The notes below the pieces were generated by a model, which saw only the letters and a program-made list of their open reading frames with translations, was not told where the DNA came from and ran no database searches. A stretch of 64,000 bases of DNA from an uncultured Acetatifactor sp. (GTDB lineage Bacteria; Bacillota; Clostridia; Lachnospirales; Lachnospiraceae), in assembly GCA_934436435.1 (NCBI GenBank), contig CAKSAN010000004.1, positions 124,001-188,000 on the forward strand, read 5' to 3'. Of the stretch, positions 43,004-52,850 are shown in pieces; the first letter of the stretch is position 1; every line of letters starts with the position of its first letter. A program made the translations under genes and the position numbers.

Positions 43004-45871
43004 ATGAAGGAAAGATATCATGTTACGGGAATGTCCTGTTCCGCATGTTCTTCCCATGTGGAAAAGGCAGTAAACAAGCTGGAAGATGTGGAAAAAGCAT
43101 CCGTGAATCTGCTGACGGAGACCATGGATGTAACTTATGATGAGACGAAGATCACTTCCGCCGACATCATTGATGCCGTGGTGAAAGCAGGCTACGGGGC
43201 CTCGGTGATGACCGAGGGCGGCACGGCAGGCGGACAGAGTGCTTCCGGAAATGCGGGCGGCGCAGGCAGGTCCGGCGCCGACGGCAAACAGGAATTGCAG
43301 CAGAAACTGGATGCGGAAGCAAAAGCCATGAAATGGCGTCTGGGAATCTCTATCGGATTCCTGATCCCGTTAATGTATGTGTCCATGCATCACATGTTCA
43401 AGGAATGGTTCGGAATCCCGGTTCCGGCATTTGTCGTGAATACCATGCATGGCAATGCCAATGCCATGAACTTTGCACTGACACAGTTCTTACTGTTATT
43501 GCCGATTCTGTATGTGAACCGGAAGTTTTTCTCCGTAGGCTTCAAGACACTGGCGCACCGCAGTCCGAACATGGACAGCCTGATCGCACTGGGATCCGGC
43601 GCGGCACTGGTGTACGGCATTTTCGCCATGTACCGGATCAGCTATGGCCTGGGCTATGGCGATATGGCGGTGGTGGAGCATTATTCCCACGACCTGTATT
43701 TTGAATCCTCCGGTACGATTCTGACCCTGATCACCGTCGGAAAATATCTGGAGAGCCGTTCCAAGGGCAAGACCAGTGAAGCCATTACCAAACTGATGAA
43801 TCTGGCTCCCAAGGTGGCGATCCTTGTGACCGGGGACGGACAGGAGAAGGAAGTGCCCACGGAGAGCCTGCAAAAAGGCGATATTTTTCTGGTAAAGCCC
43901 GGAAGTCTGGTGCCGGTAGACGGCATTGTCATTGAAGGTAATTCCAGTGTGGATGAAGCAGCCATTACCGGCGAAAGCGTCCCTGTGGAGAAGCAGGCGG
44001 GCGACCATGTGGTCTCAGCGACTGTGAACAAGGCGGGCTTCTTAAAATGTCGTGCGGACCGCGTTGGCGATGACACCACGCTGGCACAGATCATCCGTCT
44101 GGTGGAAGAAGCCAGTGCCAGCAAAGCGCCCATTGCGCGGCTGGCGGATAAAGTGGCCGGAGTATTTGTACCGGCGGTCATGACCATTTCCCTGATCACC
44201 CTGATCGTATGGCTGATAAGCGGCGCTACTGCGGAATTTGCCATTTCCACGGCCATTGCCGTACTGGTAATTTCCTGCCCCTGTGCACTGGGACTGGCAA
44301 CACCGGTGGCTATCATGGTGGGAACCGGCGTAGGTGCCAGCAACGGTATCCTGATCAAGACCGGTGAGGCCTTGCAGCAGGCAAAAGAGATCGACACGGT
44401 GGTACTGGACAAGACCGGAACCATTACAAGCGGTAAGTTAAAAGTAGAAGAAGTTGGCGGTTATCAAAGCGATGTTCCTGCGGATGCCATGATGCAGATC
44501 GCAGCGGCACTGGAGAAAAAGAGTGAGCATCCGCTGGCAGAGGCTATAGTGGAATGGGCAGAGCAGTTTGGTCTGGCAATTCCCAAAATCGTGGATTTCA
44601 AGGCGACCTTCGGCCGTGGCGTGGAAGGTGCGCTGGCAGCAGATTTCCATGCGGTGGAAGCTGCAAAAAATGACGGCCCTACGGCGGTGTTTTATGCCGG
44701 AAAACAAAACGGCACCACAGATGCCTCAGGCAAGACAGCGAAACAGAACCAGATGGCGGAAAATGCAGTATCGGGTGCCGGCAGCGTGGTAATTCCGGCA
44801 GGCACGAAGTTCTATGTAGGCAATCCTGCGTTTTTACAGGAGAATCATATTACACTGCCACAGGAAGCCACAGAGGGTCTGAACCGGATGGCGGAGGAAG
44901 GCATGACACCGCTTCTCGTGGCACAGGAAGGAAAATTCCTGGGAGTCATCGGTGTGGCGGATACCGTGAAAGCCACTTCCTATGAAGCTATCCGCGCATG
45001 GGAGAAAATGGGTGTCAAGGTTATCATGCTGACCGGAGACAACCGCCGTACTGCGGAAGCTGTACGACAGAAGCTGGGTATCTCCGAAGTCGTGGCAGAG
45101 GTACTGCCGCAGGATAAGGAGAAAAAAGTCAGCGAGTTGAAAGCACAGGGACACAAGGTAGCCATGATCGGTGACGGCATCAACGATGCACCCGCACTGG
45201 CGGCAGCAGATGTAGGTATGGCCATCGGCGCAGGTACAGATGTGGCCATGGAAAGTGCAGATATTATTCTGATGAAGAATGATCTGCGGGATGCCGTGAC
45301 GGCCATGAAGTTAAGCCGTGCCGTGATCCGCAATATTAAGGAGAATCTGTTCTGGGCCTTTTTCTACAACTGCATCGGCATCCCTCTGGCCGCCGGAGTG
45401 CTGTATCCGGCTTTTGCGATCCGCCTGAACCCCATGTTCGGCGCCGCAGCCATGAGCTTAAGCAGTATTTTCGTCGTAGGAAATGCCCTGCGGCTGCGAG
45501 GCTTTAAGAGCGGATTTGCTCCGTTAAAAAAGGGAACACCGGAAGCAGCCCGGACGGAAAAAGAGACAACGCAGGCAGCTGCGGAGGAAGGACAGTGCAT
45601 ATGGAAAGCCCCCGCAGAGCAAAATAGCAAAGAGGAGAAAGAGAGGACAAACACAATGACAAAAGTAATCAGTATTGAAGGAATGATGTGCAATCACTGC
45701 ACCGGAACCGTACAGAAGGCACTGGAGGCCGTAGAGGGCGTGAAGGCTGTAACCATGAGCCTGGAGCAGAAGAACGCTACCGTGGAACTGGCTTCCGACG
45801 TGGCAGACGAAGTGCTGACCAAGGCGGTGGTGGATGCCGGCTATGAAGTAAAAGGCGTTACCGCTAAATAA
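43004..45871 (+). CDS. copA: Copper-exporting P1B-type ATPase with fused C-terminal CopZ-like domain
   Basis: 955 residues. Order: N-terminal metal-binding domain (1-66, GMSCSACSSHVEKA), Gly/Ala-rich linker, eight membrane segments with the transport motif CPC near 424 (VISCPCALGLATP), phosphorylated Asp in DKTGT near 468, SEHPLAEAIV, and MIGDGINDAPALAAADVG. The nucleotide-binding domain has an insert of about 50 residues (near 545-600). After the last helix a linker leads to a second metal-binding domain (885-955, GMMCNHCTGTVQKA). Met885 (ATG 45656) has its own GAGAGG ribosome site, so a free CopZ could also be made. Exports Cu(I). Confidence 0.93.
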   Translation: MKERYHVTGMSCSACSSHVEKAVNKLEDVEKASVNLLTETMDVTYDETKITSADIIDAVVKAGYGASVMTEGGTAGGQSASGNAGGAGRSGADGKQELQQKLDAEAKAMKWRLGISIGFLIPLMYVSMHHMFKEWFGIPVPAFVVNTMHGNANAMNFALTQFLLLLPILYVNRKFFSVGFKTLAHRSPNMDSLIALGSGAALVYGIFAMYRISYGLGYGDMAVVEHYSHDLYFESSGTILTLITVGKYLESRSKGKTSEAITKLMNLAPKVAILVTGDGQEKEVPTESLQKGDIFLVKPGSLVPVDGIVIEGNSSVDEAAITGESVPVEKQAGDHVVSATVNKAGFLKCRADRVGDDTTLAQIIRLVEEASASKAPIARLADKVAGVFVPAVMTISLITLIVWLISGATAEFAISTAIAVLVISCPCALGLATPVAIMVGTGVGASNGILIKTGEALQQAKEIDTVVLDKTGTITSGKLKVEEVGGYQSDVPADAMMQIAAALEKKSEHPLAEAIVEWAEQFGLAIPKIVDFKATFGRGVEGALAADFHAVEAAKNDGPTAVFYAGKQNGTTDASGKTAKQNQMAENAVSGAGSVVIPAGTKFYVGNPAFLQENHITLPQEATEGLNRMAEEGMTPLLVAQEGKFLGVIGVADTVKATSYEAIRAWEKMGVKVIMLTGDNRRTAEAVRQKLGISEVVAEVLPQDKEKKVSELKAQGHKVAMIGDGINDAPALAAADVGMAIGAGTDVAMESADIILMKNDLRDAVTAMKLSRAVIRNIKENLFWAFFYNCIGIPLAAGVLYPAFAIRLNPMFGAAAMSLSSIFVVGNALRLRGFKSGFAPLKKGTPEAARTEKETTQAAAEEGQCIWKAPAEQNSKEEKERTNTMTKVISIEGMMCNHCTGTVQKALEAVEGVKAVTMSLEQKNATVELASDVADEVLTKAVVDAGYEVKGVTAK

Positions 45872-45910
45872 CTTTGTCCGCAAGAGCAAGGAAAACGTGT
45901 GGGACTGTGG

Positions 45911-45957
45911 AATACCGCCGGGGCTGTCTGGATAGACGTTCCGACGGTATTTTTTTG
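45911..45957 (+). terminator. Terminator of the copper operon
   Basis: AATACCGCCGG (45911-45921) pairs with CCGACGGTATT (45941-45951, one mismatch), followed by a T-run. Confidence 0.85.
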
Positions 45958-46049
45958 CCGTTTTTCCTGATTTGGAATCCCTGTTTTCAAATTTTTACCG
46001 CCTGAAAAGCACTTTCGAAAGATTCTATATAAAGTTTATAATTTCTTAA

Positions 46050-46077
46050 TTGATTTTCTTCTACTATGTGTTATATT
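46050..46077 (+). promoter_or_regulatory. Probable clpB promoter
   Basis: TTGATT (46050-46055), 16 bp spacer, TATATT (46072-46077). No CIRCE or CtsR-type heptad repeats are seen nearby. If this promoter is used, the structured repeat B is part of the clpB leader. Confidence 0.55.
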
Positions 46078-46139
46078 AACTATAGAACAGATGAGACAGA
46101 AAGCCTGTGAGTCTGTTCGATAGTAAGAAAATAAATAAA

Positions 46140-46279
46140 GCAACTATTCAGAGCCTCATTCGCAAAACGTTCCTTTTTGCTTATTGAGGCTACCTCGCCA
46201 AATAAATATTGCTAAAGCTTTTTATGAATGCAAGCATTCAACAAAGCTTAGGCAATATTTAATGGCTCTGAATAGTTGC
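46140..46279 (+). repeat. Structured intergenic repeat, copy B
   Basis: 140 bp bounded by perfect 16 bp inverted ends, GCAACTATTCAGAGCC (46140-46155) and GGCTCTGAATAGTTGC (46264-46279). Inner hairpin 1 pairs CCTCATTCGCAAA with TTTGCTTATTGAGG around 46154-46188; hairpin 2 pairs AAATATTGCTAAAGCTTT (from 46204) with AAAGCTTAGGCAATATTT (to 46260) and has an inner GAATGC/GCATTC loop. Homologous to 10490-10640. It ends 35 bp before the clpB start codon. Strand is arbitrary. Confidence 0.85.
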
Positions 46280-46314
46280 AAATTGCATAACCTTATGTGA
46301 GGAGGCGAACGATT

Positions 46315-48915
46315 ATGAATATTGATAAATTTACACAGAAATCCATAGAAGCCGTCAATGGCTGTGAAAAGCTCGCCATGGAGTATGGCAATCAGGAGAT
46401 CGAGCAGGAACATCTGCTGTACAGTCTGCTGACGCTGGATGACAGCCTGATCTTAAAGCTTGTGGAGAAGATGGAGATCCAGAAGGAGCATTTCGTAAAC
46501 CGTGCAAAACAGGCTCTGGAGAAGAGAGTCAAGGTGCAGGGCGGCCAGCCTTATGTCGGTCAGTATCTGAACAAGGTACTGGTCAGCGCATCGGACGAGG
46601 CAAAACAGATGGGAGACGAATATGTCTCCGTAGAGCATCTGTTCCTTGCCATGATCAAGAATCCCAACAAGGAGATCGCCGAGATCTGGAAGGAATACGG
46701 CATCACCAGAGAACGTTTCTTACAGGCACTGTCTACCGTAAGAGGCAACCAGAGAGTCACCAGTGACAATCCGGAAGCAACCTATGACACACTGGAAAAA
46801 TACGGTCAGGATCTGGTGGAAAAAGCCAGAAACCAGAAACTGGATCCCGTCATCGGACGTGACAGCGAGATCCGTAACGTGGTACGTATCCTGTCCCGTA
46901 AGACGAAGAACAACCCCGTGCTGATCGGTGAGCCCGGTGTCGGTAAGACCGCCGTGGTGGAAGGTCTGGCACAGCGTATCGTCAAGGGCGATGTCCCACA
47001 GGGATTGAAGGATAAGAAGATCTTCGCACTGGATATGGGCGCACTGGTAGCCGGTGCAAAATACAGAGGTGAATTCGAGGAACGTCTGAAAGCTGTACTG
47101 GATGATGTGAAGAACAGTGACGGACAGATCATTCTGTTCATCGATGAGCTGCACACCATTGTCGGTGCCGGTAAGACCGATGGTGCACTGGATGCGGGCA
47201 ATATGCTGAAACCTATGCTGGCCCGTGGCGAACTGCACTGTATCGGTGCCACCACACTGGATGAATACAGACAGTATATTGAAAAGGATGCCGCTCTGGA
47301 ACGTCGTTTCCAGCCGGTTATGGTAGAAGAGCCCACCGTGGAGGACACGATCTCTATCCTGCGTGGACTGAAGGATCGTTACGAAGTATATCACGGTGTC
47401 AAGATCATGGATAATGCGCTGGTGAGTGCAGCCGTACTTTCCAACCGTTATATCACCGACAGATTCCTGCCGGATAAAGCCATTGACCTGGTGGATGAGG
47501 CCTGCGCCCTGATAAAGACCGAGATGGACAGTATGCCTACGGAGCTGGATGAATTGCAGCGTAAGGTGACACAGCTGGAGATCGAGGAGACTGCTCTGAA
47601 AAAAGAGGATGACCGGATCAGTAAGGAGCGTCTGGCAGATCTGCAAAAGGAGCTGGCAGAATTAAAGGATCAGTTCAACACCAAAAAGGCACAGTGGGAT
47701 AACGAGAAGGCATCCGTGGATAAGCTTTCCAAACTGCGGGAAGAGAGAGACCGCATGAACAATGAGATCCAGATCGCAGAGCGGGAAGGAGACTACGAAA
47801 AAGCCGGCAGATTAAAATACAGCGAACTGCCCGCATTGGAAAAACAGCTGGCACAGGAAGAGGATAAGGTAGGAGAGTCCGATCTGTCTCTGGTACATGA
47901 AAAGGTATCGGAGGAAGAGATCGCAAGGATCATTTCCCGCTGGACCGGCATCCCGGTAGCCAAACTGACCGAGAGCGAGCGGAACAAGACCCTCCATCTG
48001 GACGAAGAACTGCACAAACGTGTGGTGGGTCAGGACGAGGGCGTGACGAAGGTCACCGAAGCCATCATCCGTTCCAAAGCCGGGATCAAGGATCCCAGCA
48101 AACCCATCGGTTCCTTCCTGTTCTTAGGACCTACCGGTGTCGGTAAGACGGAGCTGGCCAAGAGTCTGGCGGCAGCGCTGTTCGACGATGAGAACAATAT
48201 GGTACGTATCGATATGAGCGAGTACATGGAGAAATATTCTGTCTCCCGTCTGATCGGAGCGCCTCCCGGATATGTAGGATATGAGGAAGGCGGTCAGCTG
48301 ACCGAAGCTGTCCGGAGAAAACCTTACAGCGTGGTACTGTTCGATGAGATCGAGAAGGCTCATCCCGATGTATTCAATGTACTGTTACAGGTACTGGATG
48401 ACGGCCGTATCACCGATTCTCAGGGACGTACCGTGGACTTCAAGAACACCATCCTGATCATGACCTCCAATATCGGTGCCAGCTACCTGCTGGACGGTAT
48501 CAACGAGGACGGTACCATCAAGCCGGAGGCAGAGGCAGCAGTCATGAACGACCTGCGGGCTCATTTCCGTCCGGAGTTCCTGAACCGTCTGGATGAGACG
48601 ATCCTGTTCAAGCCTCTGACCAAGGACAATATCGGCGGCATCATTCACCTGATTATTGCCGATCTGAACAGACGTCTGGAGGATAAGCAGCTGACCATCC
48701 GTCTGTCTGAGGAAGCCATGCAGTACATCGTGGACAACGCATATGATCCGGTCTACGGTGCACGTCCTTTGAAGCGTTATATCCAGAAGTACGTGGAGAC
48801 TCTGGCCGCCAAGATGATTCTGGCAGATCAGGTGGAAGAGGGCGATACCATTGTCATTACCGTGGAGAATGACCAACTGGCCGCCAAGTGCGAAAAAGGA
48901 TCGAAAAATAAGTAA
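46315..48915 (+). CDS. clpB: Disaggregating chaperone ClpB
   Basis: 866 residues from ATG 46315 with GAGGAGGC upstream; the frame to 46297 passes through that site. N-terminal Clp repeats (1-145), first AAA+ domain with Walker [10 protein letters not shown] near 204 and [15 protein letters not shown], a long coiled-coil middle domain (about 410-520) that marks ClpB rather than ClpC or ClpA, and the second AAA+ domain with GPTGVGKTE near 604 and the pore motif GYVGYEEGG. It re-solubilises aggregated proteins together with DnaK. Confidence 0.96.
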   Translation: MNIDKFTQKSIEAVNGCEKLAMEYGNQEIEQEHLLYSLLTLDDSLILKLVEKMEIQKEHFVNRAKQALEKRVKVQGGQPYVGQYLNKVLVSASDEAKQMGDEYVSVEHLFLAMIKNPNKEIAEIWKEYGITRERFLQALSTVRGNQRVTSDNPEATYDTLEKYGQDLVEKARNQKLDPVIGRDSEIRNVVRILSRKTKNNPVLIGEPGVGKTAVVEGLAQRIVKGDVPQGLKDKKIFALDMGALVAGAKYRGEFEERLKAVLDDVKNSDGQIILFIDELHTIVGAGKTDGALDAGNMLKPMLARGELHCIGATTLDEYRQYIEKDAALERRFQPVMVEEPTVEDTISILRGLKDRYEVYHGVKIMDNALVSAAVLSNRYITDRFLPDKAIDLVDEACALIKTEMDSMPTELDELQRKVTQLEIEETALKKEDDRISKERLADLQKELAELKDQFNTKKAQWDNEKASVDKLSKLREERDRMNNEIQIAEREGDYEKAGRLKYSELPALEKQLAQEEDKVGESDLSLVHEKVSEEEIARIISRWTGIPVAKLTESERNKTLHLDEELHKRVVGQDEGVTKVTEAIIRSKAGIKDPSKPIGSFLFLGPTGVGKTELAKSLAAALFDDENNMVRIDMSEYMEKYSVSRLIGAPPGYVGYEEGGQLTEAVRRKPYSVVLFDEIEKAHPDVFNVLLQVLDDGRITDSQGRTVDFKNTILIMTSNIGASYLLDGINEDGTIKPEAEAAVMNDLRAHFRPEFLNRLDETILFKPLTKDNIGGIIHLIIADLNRRLEDKQLTIRLSEEAMQYIVDNAYDPVYGARPLKRYIQKYVETLAAKMILADQVEEGDTIVITVENDQLAAKCEKGSKNK

Positions 48916-48923
48916 ATACAACA

Positions 48924-48962
48924 AAAAGCGAAAGTGGCAGACTTGTCATTTTCGCTTTTTTT
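48924..48962 (+). terminator. Terminator of clpB
   Basis: AAAGCGAAAGTGGCA pairs with TTGTCATTTTCGCTTT (48926-48958, with wobble), then T7. A TATAAT at 48965-48970 is the likely -10 for the next gene. Confidence 0.88.
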
Positions 48963-49008
48963 GTTATAATAAAATTCTGATAAAAACAGTAGGAAAGAGG
49001 AAAATATT

Positions 49009-49182
49009 ATGATACCACAGGATCCCGTAATGCTATTAAGCTTTATCAATTTGAAACTCCGCGATTTCTACGGAAATCTGGAACAGCTCTGCGATGATCT
49101 GGATGTGAATAAACAGGAGATCACGGATAAGCTGGCAGCCATCGATTACCATTACGATGAAGAGAGGAATCAGTTTGTATAA
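49009..49182 (+). CDS. DUF4250 small protein
   Basis: 57 residues: IPQDPVMLLSFINLKLRDFYGNLEQLC...LAAIDYHYDEERNQFV, the full length of the DUF4250 family of Clostridia. AAGAGG ribosome site. Predicted compact helical protein of unknown role. Its end overlaps the start of the next gene, so they are translationally coupled. Confidence 0.85.
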   Translation: MIPQDPVMLLSFINLKLRDFYGNLEQLCDDLDVNKQEITDKLAAIDYHYDEERNQFV

Positions 49183-50431
49183 TACGACCAGCAGTACCGT
49201 AGAAAAAAAGGGAACCAGATGCCTGATCTGTACCGGCTGCGGCAGATGCCCCGGTGTGGTCCGGGGAATGCAGGTGGTGACGGAAAAACTGGAGCTTCCC
49301 CCGTTGTCTTTGCAGAATACGGGCGGCAGACGTCTGATGACCGTGGACATCGGAACCACCACCATTGCCATGCAGCTGTATGACATGTCCGGCAAAGTCG
49401 TGGACAGCTTTCCCAGTGTGAATCCTCAGGTTGACTACGGGGCCGATGTGCTCTCCCGGATAGAGGCGGCAAAGGATCCGGAAAAAGCGGCGGATATGCA
49501 GAAAAAAGTGCGCGATCTCATTGAAAAAGGAGTGCAGCGTTTTTCAAAAAAAATACAGCCGCGGGAGACTTTACAGATGGTCATTGCGGCGAATACCACC
49601 ATGACCTATCTGCTCATGGGCTGGGATCCGGGAGAACTGGGCAAAGCGCCTTTCCGGGTCAGCCATACCGGGGAAAACGACACACAGATCGCCGGAGTGC
49701 CCTGTCATATAATTCCCGGGTTGTCCGCCTTTGTGGGAGGAGACATCACCGCCGGAATACTGGCCTGTGGGATGCTGGAACAGGAGGAACCCATGCTGCT
49801 CATCGATCTGGGAACCAACGGAGAGATGGCACTGGGGAACCGGCATAAATTATATGCCTGCGCCACGGCGGCCGGACCTGCCTTCGAGGGCGGAGCCAAC
49901 CGCGGCATCTGGGGCGCAGATATGGTGCGCCTGCTGCAAAAGCTACTGGAAGAGGGACTGATGGACAGACAGGGACTGTTGCAGGAACCCTATTTTACCA
50001 AAGGGGTCCGTATCGGTGATGTGCTCGTGACGAAAGAATCCGTGCGGGCGGTACAGCTGGCGAAGGGCGCCATTGCCGCGGGCATCGAGATCCTGACGGA
50101 AAGCTATGGCATAAGCCTTTCGGATATTTCCAAAGTGGTGCTGGCGGGAGGTTTCGGTTATTATCTGGATCCCGGCGCAGCCGCAGCCATCGGCCTCATT
50201 CCGAAGGAACTGACGGAACGCACGGTGACCGGTGGCAATACGGCACTTGGCGGTGCCGCGCTGGTGGGCAGCAGGATCCTTGCAACAGCCGGAGAGCAGA
50301 TGTCGGGAGAGACACAGCAGAACCCCGGGGATGACCTGCAAAAGATTCAGGATTTGCAGATACGCATTCTGAATCTGGCGGAAGAAGAGAAATTCCCGGA
50401 GACATTTCTAACAAAAATGGATTTTTGTTAG
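49157..50431 (+). CDS. RACo-like ASKHA protein (DUF4445 type)
   Basis: 424 residues as opened at ATG 49157; TTG 49175 with GAGAGG eight nt upstream is perhaps the real start (418 residues). The ASKHA ATPase fold shows MTVDIGTTTIAMQLYD near 62, VIAANTTMTYLLMG, PCHIIPGLSAFVGGDITAGIL, MLLIDLGTNGEMALG and the C-terminal KVVLAGGFGYYLDPGAAAAIGLIP of the reductive activator of corrinoid proteins. Relatives often carry an N-terminal [2Fe-2S] domain; here it is replaced by a short Cys cluster, CLICTGCGRCP. No corrinoid protein or methyltransferase lies nearby. Confidence 0.82.
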   Translation: MKRGISLYNTTSSTVEKKGTRCLICTGCGRCPGVVRGMQVVTEKLELPPLSLQNTGGRRLMTVDIGTTTIAMQLYDMSGKVVDSFPSVNPQVDYGADVLSRIEAAKDPEKAADMQKKVRDLIEKGVQRFSKKIQPRETLQMVIAANTTMTYLLMGWDPGELGKAPFRVSHTGENDTQIAGVPCHIIPGLSAFVGGDITAGILACGMLEQEEPMLLIDLGTNGEMALGNRHKLYACATAAGPAFEGGANRGIWGADMVRLLQKLLEEGLMDRQGLLQEPYFTKGVRIGDVLVTKESVRAVQLAKGAIAAGIEILTESYGISLSDISKVVLAGGFGYYLDPGAAAAIGLIPKELTERTVTGGNTALGGAALVGSRILATAGEQMSGETQQNPGDDLQKIQDLQIRILNLAEEEKFPETFLTKMDFC

Positions 50432-50493
50432 AAATGTGCAAAAAAGCATAATAAATGACAGAAAATGTTGTTTCATTCTGGCACCTAATATGC

Positions 50494-50499
50494 TATAAT
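50494..50499 (+). promoter_or_regulatory. -10 element of the MCP gene
   Basis: TATAAT at 50494-50499; no convincing -35 at the usual distance (TTGTTT is 20 bp upstream). Confidence 0.45.
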
Positions 50500-50534
50500 T
50501 TCAGTAACTAGTTACAAGAACTGGAGGGTATTAC

Positions 50535-52757
50535 ATGGGTACGAATGTTGAAAAATCAAAGAAATCTTTTTTTGCGGGGAAAAAAGAGAAAACTTCTGAG
50601 AAAAAACCAAAGCCTGAAAAGGCAAAAAAGGTAAAAAAAGCACCTGCGGAGAAGAAGGTAAAAACTCCGAAACCAAAGAAAGCGTCTGCGAAGAGCGGTA
50701 AGAGTTCCAAATTGTTAAGCATCCGCAATAAGATCGTGGTATGTTTCCTGGTGCCTATCGTATTTATGGTAATCATCGGTGTGTCCGCATACCAGAAATC
50801 CGCAGAGGGCTTAAGTGAGAAGTTCACGGATTCCACATTGCAGACCATGCGTATGGCTACGGAATATCTGGATATGAGTTGTGATTTTATCCGGTCTGAA
50901 GGGCTGAAATACGCTTATGATGATGATCTGCGAAAGTATTTCCTGGGAATGTATGAGGACAGCCCGGTAGATAAGCTGAACTTCCTGACGGCTACGAAGT
51001 CGAACCTTTTATCGGTACAGACTTCCAATCCGTTTATCAGTCATATGCACATTATTCCCAAGAAAGGTGTAAGTCTTCTGTCCACCAAGCTTTCTTCCGG
51101 AGTAGACGGCTTCCTGGAGGAGTACAAGGAAGATGTTGCTTTCGGCGAAGGCAGGAGAAGCATTCCACAGTGGATCGACAGCCATCCGGTGCTGGATGAG
51201 AAAGTAACTGAGACCGAAAAAGATTACATTATGGCATTCCAGATGATGAGCCAGTCCAACAATGCCTGTGTGGTTATTGATATCAAACCTTCTGCCATTA
51301 CGGACTTCCTGGAACAGATCGAAATGGGAGAGGGCAGCATCATCGGATTCATCACTCCCGGCGGCAGGGAACTGGTGGTGGAAACGGTAGCGGAAGGAAA
51401 GGAAAGCGTGCTTCCGGAAGAAGGCAATGTCTTCTACGGACAGGATTATTATACGACAATAATGGATGAGGCGGCAGAGAATTCCGGTACCACAGAGGTG
51501 GAATTCCAGGGCGAGAAATATCTCTTCATATACAGCCGCAGTGCGGACGTAGGTTTTAATACCTGTGCACTGGTTCCCATGAAAGTCGTAACCAGTCAGG
51601 CAACCGAGATTCGCAATATGACCATCGGTCTGGTAATTCTGGCTTGTATCATCGTAGTGATCATAGGTATCTTCATTACGGCAGGCATTGAGAATAATAT
51701 GAAACGCATTTCCAGAAAGTTTGGCGATGTGGCAAAGGGTGATCTGACCGCTACCGTATCTGCCAAGGGACATGATGAGTTCCAGGATCTGGCAGGATCT
51801 GCAACCAATATGATCACGAATACCAAAAAGCTGGTTAATCAGGTAAGCAATGCGACAGGAGAACTGGAAGTATCCGCCCAGAACGTGGGACAGGCTTCCG
51901 AACTGATCCATGAGTATTCGCAGGATATTACCCGGGCCATCGGTGAGATCAATGAAGGTATGGTAGAACAGTCCAGACATGCACAGGAATGTGTGGAGAA
52001 AACGGATATCCTCTCCAACGAGATCCAGGAAGTCAGCCATGTGGTAGAACGCGTGGAAAAGCTGGTCGATGAGACGGAAGGTATGATCAACAAGGGAATG
52101 GAGATCGTACAGGTACTGGGCGACCGTGCCAACGAGACCACCGAGATGACCGTGAAGGTAAGCGAGAGTATTGAATCTCTCCGCAGAGAATCCGAGATCA
52201 TCAACAGTTTCGTAGGCACGATCACAGAGATTACGGAGCAGACGAATCTCCTGTCTCTGAATGCTTCCATCGAGGCCGCCAGAGCGGGAGAAGCCGGAAG
52301 AGGCTTTGCTGTAGTAGCGGAGGAGATCCGCAAGCTGGCAGACGATTCCGCCAAGGCAGCCGGTGAGATCAGTAACAACGTGGCCAATATCACCGCCCAG
52401 ACCCAGAACAGTGTAGAGAGTGCAAGCCAGGCGAAAGCAATGGTAGAACTTCAGACCAAGGCTGTGGAAGAGGTGATCTCAGTATTCCGCGAGATGCAGG
52501 CACGTATGGGTCAGCTGATCGAGGGACTGAAGGACATCGTTGCAAGTACGGAAAAGGCAGACGGAGAGCGTAGTGCAGCCGTGGCAGCCGTGAAGAATAT
52601 CTCCGATATCATCGAAGAGACCGCAGGCAGTGCCGAGACCGTAAACGATGTAGCCAACAAACTTTTAGAGCATGTGGAGAAGCTGAGCAGCACTGCAAGC
52701 GTACTGGATGAGAATATGGAAGGACTTAAGAAGGAGATCTCCGTATTCAAGATCTGA
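50535..52757 (+). CDS. Methyl-accepting chemotaxis protein
   Basis: 740 residues. An unusual Lys/Pro/Ala-rich N-terminal tail of about 65 residues ([21 protein letters not shown]) precedes membrane helix 1 (about 70-90). The extracellular sensor (about 92-360) is followed by helix 2 (about 362-385), a HAMP domain and the long signalling region with [41 protein letters not shown] near 565-605. The membrane-crossing order is normal for a receptor; the ligand is unknown. Confidence 0.93.
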   Translation: MGTNVEKSKKSFFAGKKEKTSEKKPKPEKAKKVKKAPAEKKVKTPKPKKASAKSGKSSKLLSIRNKIVVCFLVPIVFMVIIGVSAYQKSAEGLSEKFTDSTLQTMRMATEYLDMSCDFIRSEGLKYAYDDDLRKYFLGMYEDSPVDKLNFLTATKSNLLSVQTSNPFISHMHIIPKKGVSLLSTKLSSGVDGFLEEYKEDVAFGEGRRSIPQWIDSHPVLDEKVTETEKDYIMAFQMMSQSNNACVVIDIKPSAITDFLEQIEMGEGSIIGFITPGGRELVVETVAEGKESVLPEEGNVFYGQDYYTTIMDEAAENSGTTEVEFQGEKYLFIYSRSADVGFNTCALVPMKVVTSQATEIRNMTIGLVILACIIVVIIGIFITAGIENNMKRISRKFGDVAKGDLTATVSAKGHDEFQDLAGSATNMITNTKKLVNQVSNATGELEVSAQNVGQASELIHEYSQDITRAIGEINEGMVEQSRHAQECVEKTDILSNEIQEVSHVVERVEKLVDETEGMINKGMEIVQVLGDRANETTEMTVKVSESIESLRRESEIINSFVGTITEITEQTNLLSLNASIEAARAGEAGRGFAVVAEEIRKLADDSAKAAGEISNNVANITAQTQNSVESASQAKAMVELQTKAVEEVISVFREMQARMGQLIEGLKDIVASTEKADGERSAAVAAVKNISDIIEETAGSAETVNDVANKLLEHVEKLSSTASVLDENMEGLKKEISVFKI

Positions 52758-52782
52758 GGATATGCTTTATAAAAGATAATGT

Positions 52783-52825
52783 AAGGGAGATTTGGAGCCA
52801 GAGGTTCCGGATCTCCCTTTGTTTT
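52783..52825 (+). terminator. Terminator of the MCP gene
   Basis: AGGGAGAT and ATCTCCCT close a stem that continues with GGAGCC/GGTTCC, followed by TTGTTTT. Confidence 0.8.
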
Positions 52826-52850
52826 ATCCTCGTAGGAGGAATTGCTGCTT

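Noticed and set aside
45958..46314. CIRCE or CtsR operator before clpB
   Set aside because: Neither the TTAGCACTC/GAGTGCTAA pair nor the CtsR heptad repeat was found.
46720..47646. Long antisense frame inside clpB (308 codons)
   Set aside because: Shadow of the clpB codon pattern; no start signal. The same holds for antisense frames in the MCP gene (51009-52040), the GH43 gene (37519-38406) and the malic enzyme gene (60101-60877).
50479..50496. Sigma-54-like element TGGCAC-N5-ATGC before the MCP gene, with GG and GC ten bases apart
   Set aside because: The -12 half is not TTGC, a TATAAT overlaps it, and no sigma-54 activator is in the window. Kept only as a weak possibility.
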